The position numbers and the translations under genes are program-made. A DNA stretch of 18,189 nt, from positions 1-18,189 of the forward strand of contig JANYJT010000029.1 of assembly GCA_025358395.1 (NCBI GenBank). Direction: 5' to 3'. Below are positions 15,206 through 18,189 of this stretch, in pieces (positions within the stretch are counted from its first letter, which is position 1; every line of letters starts with the position of its first letter). The stretch comes from Bacteroidia bacterium. Its GTDB lineage: Bacteria > Bacteroidota > Bacteroidia > Bacteroidales > Prolixibacteraceae. Below the pieces are notes generated by a model. It saw nothing but the letters and a program-made list of their open reading frames with translations, was not told where the DNA came from and did not search any database.

Positions 15206-15747
15206 TTTTCTGTCTCGAATTCCATTTTGATCAGTGCAAAAACCGAATAGTTGATCATGTCCATGTAATTGGCCTCCACACCTTCCGATATCAGGGTCTT
15301 TCCCAGATTGTCCTCAATCTGCTTGGTGCGTTTGATTTTCATCAGAATCAGATCGGTGAAAGAGCTGATCCGCATTTGACGCCACGCTTCTCCATAATCG
15401 TGGTTCTTGTCCAGCATCAGTTTTTTGGCTTGCTCCAGATTGGCCAGGTAGAGTGCTTCAGCTCTGTCGCAGGGAAGCTCATCTTCCTCTGCTTCCAGCT
15501 CCAGTTGAATCAGTGCCAGTGCGCAATAATTAATGATGCCGATAAATTCAGAACGGGCATCTTCTTCAATTTTTGCCACCCCTATCTCCTCAATATTGCG
15601 GATTCGCTGTGCCTTGATAAAGATCTGGTCGGTCATGGAGGAGGGGCGAAGAATGCGCCAGGATGTGCCATAATCTTTCATCTTTTTAAGAAAGACTTCC
15701 CGGCAAAGTCCGATCACATGATCATATTGTTCCTTCGTTTTTTTCAC
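15202..15747 (-). CDS. DUF1599 domain protein with internal duplication
   Basis: This is a 181-residue all-alpha cytoplasmic protein with two similar halves. The first reads KDYGTSWR, then SSMTDQIFIKAQR, then IINYCALALIQLE (24-84). The second reads HDYGEAWR, then SSFTDLILMKIKR, then MINYSVFALIKME (116-176). I recall the Pfam family (PF07659, DUF1599) also being called nucleotide-modification-associated domain 1. That would suggest a role with nucleotides, but no activity is established here and I do not assign one. It is the first gene of a minus-strand group with the BT_3928-type protein, overlapping it by 4 bases, followed by tpiA. The start at 15747 (MKKTKEQYDHVI) is the first Met, with a -7 box about 85 bases upstream. 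Confidence 0.85.
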   Translation of the reverse strand: MKKTKEQYDHVIGLCREVFLKKMKDYGTSWRILRPSSMTDQIFIKAQRIRNIEEIGVAKIEEDARSEFIGIINYCALALIQLELEAEEDELPCDRAEALYLANLEQAKKLMLDKNHDYGEAWRQMRISSFTDLILMKIKRTKQIEDNLGKTLISEGVEANYMDMINYSVFALIKMEFETEK

Positions 15748-15830
15748 AGCGAAAATATTGATTTAAAGCGTTTTAATTGATTTTTTTTGATCGATGCTTG
15801 CCAACCGGTTTTCGGCGGAATACCATCTTT

Positions 15831-15838
15831 CAAAGATA
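15831..15838 (-). promoter_or_regulatory. Putative -7 box for the DUF1599 / BT_3928-type operon
   Basis: On the minus strand TATCTTTG matches TAnnTTTG, about 85 bases upstream of the DUF1599 ATG. The 157-base gap to hepT also holds a run of eight or more T (about 15780-15788) and nothing else recognisable. Confidence 0.4.
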
Positions 15839-15904
15839 TAAAAAGCTAATAAACGAAAGTCGGGTTTTGAGAATATACCTTGAAATTATAGATCATTCTT
15901 GCGT

Positions 15905-16126
15905 TTATCCCGACGGCTGACCGAATTCATTTTTCAAAATGGATTGGATAACATTTTTCAATTCCGGTAAATCAGTCTGAATAATCTGCCGGACTGCCTC
16001 CATTTTTATGTTGAAATATTCATGCGATATCAGATTTCTAATGGATTTAACTTTTTTGAAGATGTCATCGATTGCCTTCGAAATATGTTGAAGTCGTTGA
16101 AAACTATCCAATCGATGGTCTCTCAT
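15905..16126 (-). CDS. Short HepT-like toxin (HEPN family), probably internally deleted
   Basis: HepT toxins are HEPN-fold RNases with an RX4HXY motif, found beside an MntA nucleotidyltransferase antitoxin that AMPylates the motif Tyr. This protein shows the motif exactly: Arg30, His35, Tyr37 in RNLISHEYFNI, followed by a normal C-terminal helix (RQIIQTDLPELKNVIQSIL). The N-terminus (DSFQRLQHISKAIDDIF) also matches the first HepT helix. However, the whole protein has only 73 residues, and helix 1 runs directly into the segment before the motif. About 40 residues of central helices seen in full-length HepT (usually 110-140) are absent. The ATG at 16126 lies 23 bases inside the antitoxin gene, the usual toxin-antitoxin overlap. 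It may be inactive, or a compact variant. Family recognised by motif; length comparison from memory. Confidence 0.72.
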   Translation of the reverse strand: MRDHRLDSFQRLQHISKAIDDIFKKVKSIRNLISHEYFNIKMEAVRQIIQTDLPELKNVIQSILKNEFGQPSG

Positions 16127-16703
16127 AAATCAATTTTAAATCGGGTTGAATACGATCCAAAATATATGGCTTAAAAGAATCTAAAAAGCCTATGTCCACG
16201 CTTCGATTTGTGAGTTTCTCAATTTGAAATTGAACCTCTGCAAGATCAAAATAGCTAAATTTTTCGTCCGCTTTAATAGCTAAGTCAATGTCACTCTTGG
16301 GACCGTCATCACCCCTGGAAAATGATCCGTATATCCATGCGGATTGAATGCCGGAAAATTTGCTGAAGGCCTCCATTATTTGGTTCTTCATCAGCGTACG
16401 ATCCGTTTTTTTGAAGGCAATGTAGTTCAGTTTTTCTTCGGCCAATTGCAAAGCCCGGACAGCCAATTCCTCTTCTACCACTTCATACACGATTCTGTCT
16501 GAGAGCCAGGCAAGCATCAAATCATCTTTGCTTGCATCGAAAAAGTCGGCAAGTTTATCGACCAGTTCTCTTGCTGCTCTGCGCTGCCCCCTTTCAATCT
16601 TACTCAAAATAGCCTGGTCTATATCCAAATAAGCAGAAACAACCCGCAAAGGCAATTTTCTCTCTTCCCTGAGCTCCCTGGTTATTGTACCAAAATTCTT
16701 CAT
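16104..16703 (-). CDS. MntA-type nucleotidyltransferase antitoxin fused to an XRE HTH domain
   Basis: The N-terminus (about 5-62) is a Cro/C1-type helix-turn-helix: ITRELREERKLPLRVVSAYLDIDQAILSKIERGQR. A helical linker follows, then a minimal nucleotidyltransferase domain (about 108-192) with GSFSRG (126-131), SDIDLAI (137-143) and a third acidic residue in SVDIGF (Asp170). The first two match the MntA motif GSX10DXD exactly. MntA neutralises HepT by transferring AMP to its motif Tyr. The fused HTH should let it bind and repress its own promoter, where a dyad and a third half-site occur. I chose the ATG at 16703 (MKNFGTITRE, 199 aa). The frame also offers a TTG at 16736, but that lies inside the -7 box and operator and so before the expected transcript start. 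The toxin-like gene overlaps its 3' end by 23 bases. Confidence 0.83.
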   Translation of the reverse strand: MKNFGTITRELREERKLPLRVVSAYLDIDQAILSKIERGQRRAARELVDKLADFFDASKDDLMLAWLSDRIVYEVVEEELAVRALQLAEEKLNYIAFKKTDRTLMKNQIMEAFSKFSGIQSAWIYGSFSRGDDGPKSDIDLAIKADEKFSYFDLAEVQFQIEKLTNRSVDIGFLDSFKPYILDRIQPDLKLIYERPSIG

Positions 16704-16737
16704 TTTGACAGAATATACTTTGACATTTATTGTCAAA
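16704..16737. promoter_or_regulatory. Operator array: TTTGACA/TGTCAAA dyad plus a third half-site
   Basis: TTTGACA (16719-16725) and TGTCAAA (16731-16737) form an exact 7-bp inverted repeat with a 5-base spacer (TTTAT). A third TTTGACA lies at 16704-16710, a direct repeat 15 bases away and touching the antitoxin ATG. The dyad overlaps the -7 box and the expected transcription start, where binding would repress. The XRE HTH domain of the antitoxin is the natural candidate ligand. Confidence 0.7.
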
Positions 16738-16765
16738 TATACACATTTAATAGTTAATTTCCAAA
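16734..16765 (-). promoter_or_regulatory. Complete Bacteroidota-type promoter of the antitoxin-toxin operon
   Basis: On the minus strand, -33 TTTG (16765-16762) and -7 TATATTTG (16741-16734) are separated by 20 bases. Both match the Bacteroidota consensus. The transcript would start near 16728, about 25 bases before the ATG at 16703. Confidence 0.65.
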
Positions 16766-16783
16766 TTCATGGACACATTTAAT
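16741..16783. repeat. 11-base direct repeat ACACATTTAAT
   Basis: Exact copies lie at 16741-16751 and 16773-16783, 32 bases apart, in the divergent promoter region between the toxin-antitoxin locus and folP. The bases after each copy are partly similar (TTAATT). The first copy touches the antitoxin -7 box and both lie around its -33 box. Confidence 0.6.
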
Positions 16784-16839
16784 TCCTTAATTCATTCTTA
16801 GGAGTTTTCCGAAATTGGACGGTATATGATCAGTTTTAC

Positions 16840-16847
16840 TAAATTTG
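16840..16847 (+). promoter_or_regulatory. Putative folP -7 box
   Basis: TAAATTTG matches TAnnTTTG, 46 bases before the folP ATG at 16894. TTG at 16815-16817 might be a weak -33 element with a rather long 22-base spacer. Confidence 0.45.
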
Positions 16848-16893
16848 TAACAGGAGAATCAAGAGGGATCAAAATCAACAAAATTGAATCCTG

Positions 16894-17796
16894 ATGCTTA
16901 TCCCATTCGCACCAAAGACTTTTTACATGTTGTTTCAAAAAATTGAAAAGCCTTTTTACCGGAAAAAGGAATCGATACAGCTAAATGGTCGGTTGATTCA
17001 GCTGAATAAGCCCTGTGTGATGGGTGTCCTTAACCTGACACCTGATTCCTTTTACGAGGGAAGCAGGTTTCAGCAGGAAAAGGAGATTCTGGTAAGGGCG
17101 GAAGAGATCCTTTTGGAGGGAGGCTTGTTCATTGATATTGGCGCAGTTTCGACCAGGCCGGGTGCTAATTTTGTTTCGGAAGGTGCAGAATTGGAGAGAC
17201 TACTCCCGGCCGTAAAAGTAATTCGTCAGCATTTTCCGGAGGCGAACCTTTCTATCGACAGCTTCCGATCAGGTGTTGTCGCCAAAGTATTTGAAGAGAT
17301 AGGTGGTTTTCTGGTCAACGATATTTCAGGCGGAAATATGGATGGTCAAATGTTTAAAACCGTTGCCAAACTGGGACTTCCCTACATCTTAATGCACATT
17401 CAGGGAACGCCTGATACGATGCAGAATAACCCATCCTACCGTGATGTCGTTAAAGATATCCTTCTTGAACTTTCAGGGAAAATCAATACCTTGAAGTTGT
17501 TGGGCGTCAATGACATCATCGTCGATCCGGGATTCGGATTTGGAAAGAACCTGCGTCACAACTATGATCTTTTGAACTCACTGGATTCGTTTCGTCTTTT
17601 TGAACTACCTTTGTTGGTAGGCGTATCCCGCAAGGCCATGATCTGGAAACTGTTTAATAGTTCACCCGGAGAAAGTCTCAACGGAACGACTGTCTTGAAT
17701 ACCCTTTCCCTAGTGGGCGGAGCAGATATTCTGAGGGTGCACGATGTGCGTGAAGCGGTAGAGACGATTAAACTGGTCTCCGAAATTAAAAAATGA
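16894..17796 (+). CDS. folP: Dihydropteroate synthase
   Basis: FolP joins 6-hydroxymethyl-7,8-dihydropterin pyrophosphate with p-aminobenzoate to make dihydropteroate in folate synthesis, and is the sulfonamide target. The 300-residue TIM barrel shows VMGVLNLTPDSFYEG (42-56), DIGAVSTRPGA (81-91), SIDSF (120-124), NDISGG (142-147), DPGFGFGKN (211-219), GVSRKAM (243-249) and RVHDV (281-285). These are all the conserved pterin and pABA-loop segments. The start is uncertain: the ATG at 16894 adds about 25 residues compared with many homologues, and an in-frame ATG at 16927 is possible. cdaA begins 5 bases after its stop, a folP-cdaA pairing that recurs in Bacteroidota. The operon is divergent from the toxin-antitoxin locus. 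Confidence 0.96.
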   Translation: MLIPFAPKTFYMLFQKIEKPFYRKKESIQLNGRLIQLNKPCVMGVLNLTPDSFYEGSRFQQEKEILVRAEEILLEGGLFIDIGAVSTRPGANFVSEGAELERLLPAVKVIRQHFPEANLSIDSFRSGVVAKVFEEIGGFLVNDISGGNMDGQMFKTVAKLGLPYILMHIQGTPDTMQNNPSYRDVVKDILLELSGKINTLKLLGVNDIIVDPGFGFGKNLRHNYDLLNSLDSFRLFELPLLVGVSRKAMIWKLFNSSPGESLNGTTVLNTLSLVGGADILRVHDVREAVETIKLVSEIKK

Positions 17797-17800
17797 TGGC

Positions 17801-18189
17801 ATGACAGAACTCTTTATCCACCTTAAATTTCTGGATATTCTCGATATTCTCTTTGTGTCAATTCTGTTTTACGAATTGTACAGCCTTGTCAGGGGAACCG
17901 TCACATTCAGCATTTTTCTTGGCATATTTATCGTATTTATGGTTTGGGTTGTGGTTCGCGCCCTGAAGATGGAGCTACTTGGGTCGATTCTCAGCAACCT
18001 TTTTGGCGTTGGAATGATTGCCATCATCGTTGTTTTTCAGCAGGAGATCAGGCGTTTTCTTTTGATGTTAGGGAACAGCTACCGGAACAACAAGAAGATC
18101 TCGATCGGATCGCTTTTCTCAGGTCAGTTTAGAAATATTTCCCCATCAGGCATCAAATCTATCGTGGATGCCTGTATTCAAATGTCCAA
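17801..18189 (+). CDS. cdaA: Diadenylate cyclase CdaA, N-terminal part (cut by window edge)
   Basis: CdaA makes the second messenger c-di-AMP from two ATP at the inner membrane. The visible 129 residues contain the typical N-terminus: LDILDILFVSILFYELYSLV (first membrane helix, about 9-30), a second helix (about 34-52), a third (about 61-80), then FQQEIRRFLLMLG (about 78-91), the family segment usually written FQPEIRRxLExLG. The catalytic DGA and RHR motifs would lie beyond the right edge and cannot be checked. It is 5 bases after folP, so co-transcribed. The ATG at 17801 is chosen because earlier ATGs at 17793 and 17796 are out of this frame and stop at once. c-di-AMP in bacteria usually controls potassium, osmolyte and cell-wall homeostasis. 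Confidence 0.93.
   Translation, partial: MTELFIHLKFLDILDILFVSILFYELYSLVRGTVTFSIFLGIFIVFMVWVVVRALKMELLGSILSNLFGVGMIAIIVVFQQEIRRFLLMLGNSYRNNKKISIGSLFSGQFRNISPSGIKSIVDACIQMS

Noticed and set aside
16704..16736. TTG start adding 11 residues to the HTH-MNT antitoxin
   Set aside because: It lies inside the -7 box and operator and precedes the predicted transcript start; the ATG at 16703 gives a normal HTH N-terminus.
17944..18132. Plus-strand open frame of 62 codons
   Set aside because: It is a shifted frame inside cdaA, whose own frame is open from 17801 to the edge with clear membrane helices.

Overview
The window looks like a chromosomal segment of an anaerobic or microaerophilic Bacteroidota, most likely Bacteroidales or a close relative. 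The reasons are family content (DUF5686, a BT_3928-type DoxX/MauE protein, the duplicated DUF1599 protein, a TPR/outer-membrane-barrel pair, an A-type flavodiiron protein), the near absence of Shine-Dalgarno sequences, and repeated TAnnTTTG -7 boxes upstream of genes, which is the Bacteroidota primary sigma factor signature. Base composition is moderate and even. I see no insertion sequence, tRNA, rRNA or CRISPR.

Left part (1-4792): an outer-membrane beta-barrel gene cut by the left edge lies directly downstream of a 1011-residue secreted TPR protein on the minus strand. FtsE (cell-division ABC ATPase, without FtsX beside it) is divergent from them. Middle part (4793-10409): murB on plus converges on a minus-strand pair, mltG followed by a Qnr-like pentapeptide-repeat protein. 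A flavodiiron oxygen/NO reductase follows on plus, then prmA on minus. The gaps here are unusual: three intergenic regions carry degenerate 7-base repeats (CTCAACT or TTCACTT type) and the prmA leader carries 9-base repeats.

Right part (10410-18189): a DUF5686 outer-membrane protein, tpiA, the BT_3928-type membrane protein and DUF1599 all lie on minus, the last two overlapping by 4 bases. Divergent from them on plus are folP and cdaA (c-di-AMP synthase, cut by the right edge). Between these two blocks sits a HepT/MntA-type toxin-antitoxin locus: an antitoxin with an XRE HTH fused to a nucleotidyltransferase, and an unusually short HepT of 73 residues that keeps the RX4HXY motif but appears to lack its central helices. 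The antitoxin promoter is well formed, and its -7 box overlaps an exact TTTGACA/TGTCAAA dyad with a third half-site next to the start codon.

Much of the window serves the cell envelope (MurB, MltG, FtsE, two outer-membrane barrels, TPR protein) and core metabolism (TpiA, FolP, PrmA). The least explained items are the short HepT with its operator array, the periodic intergenic repeats, and the TPR/barrel pair of unknown function.
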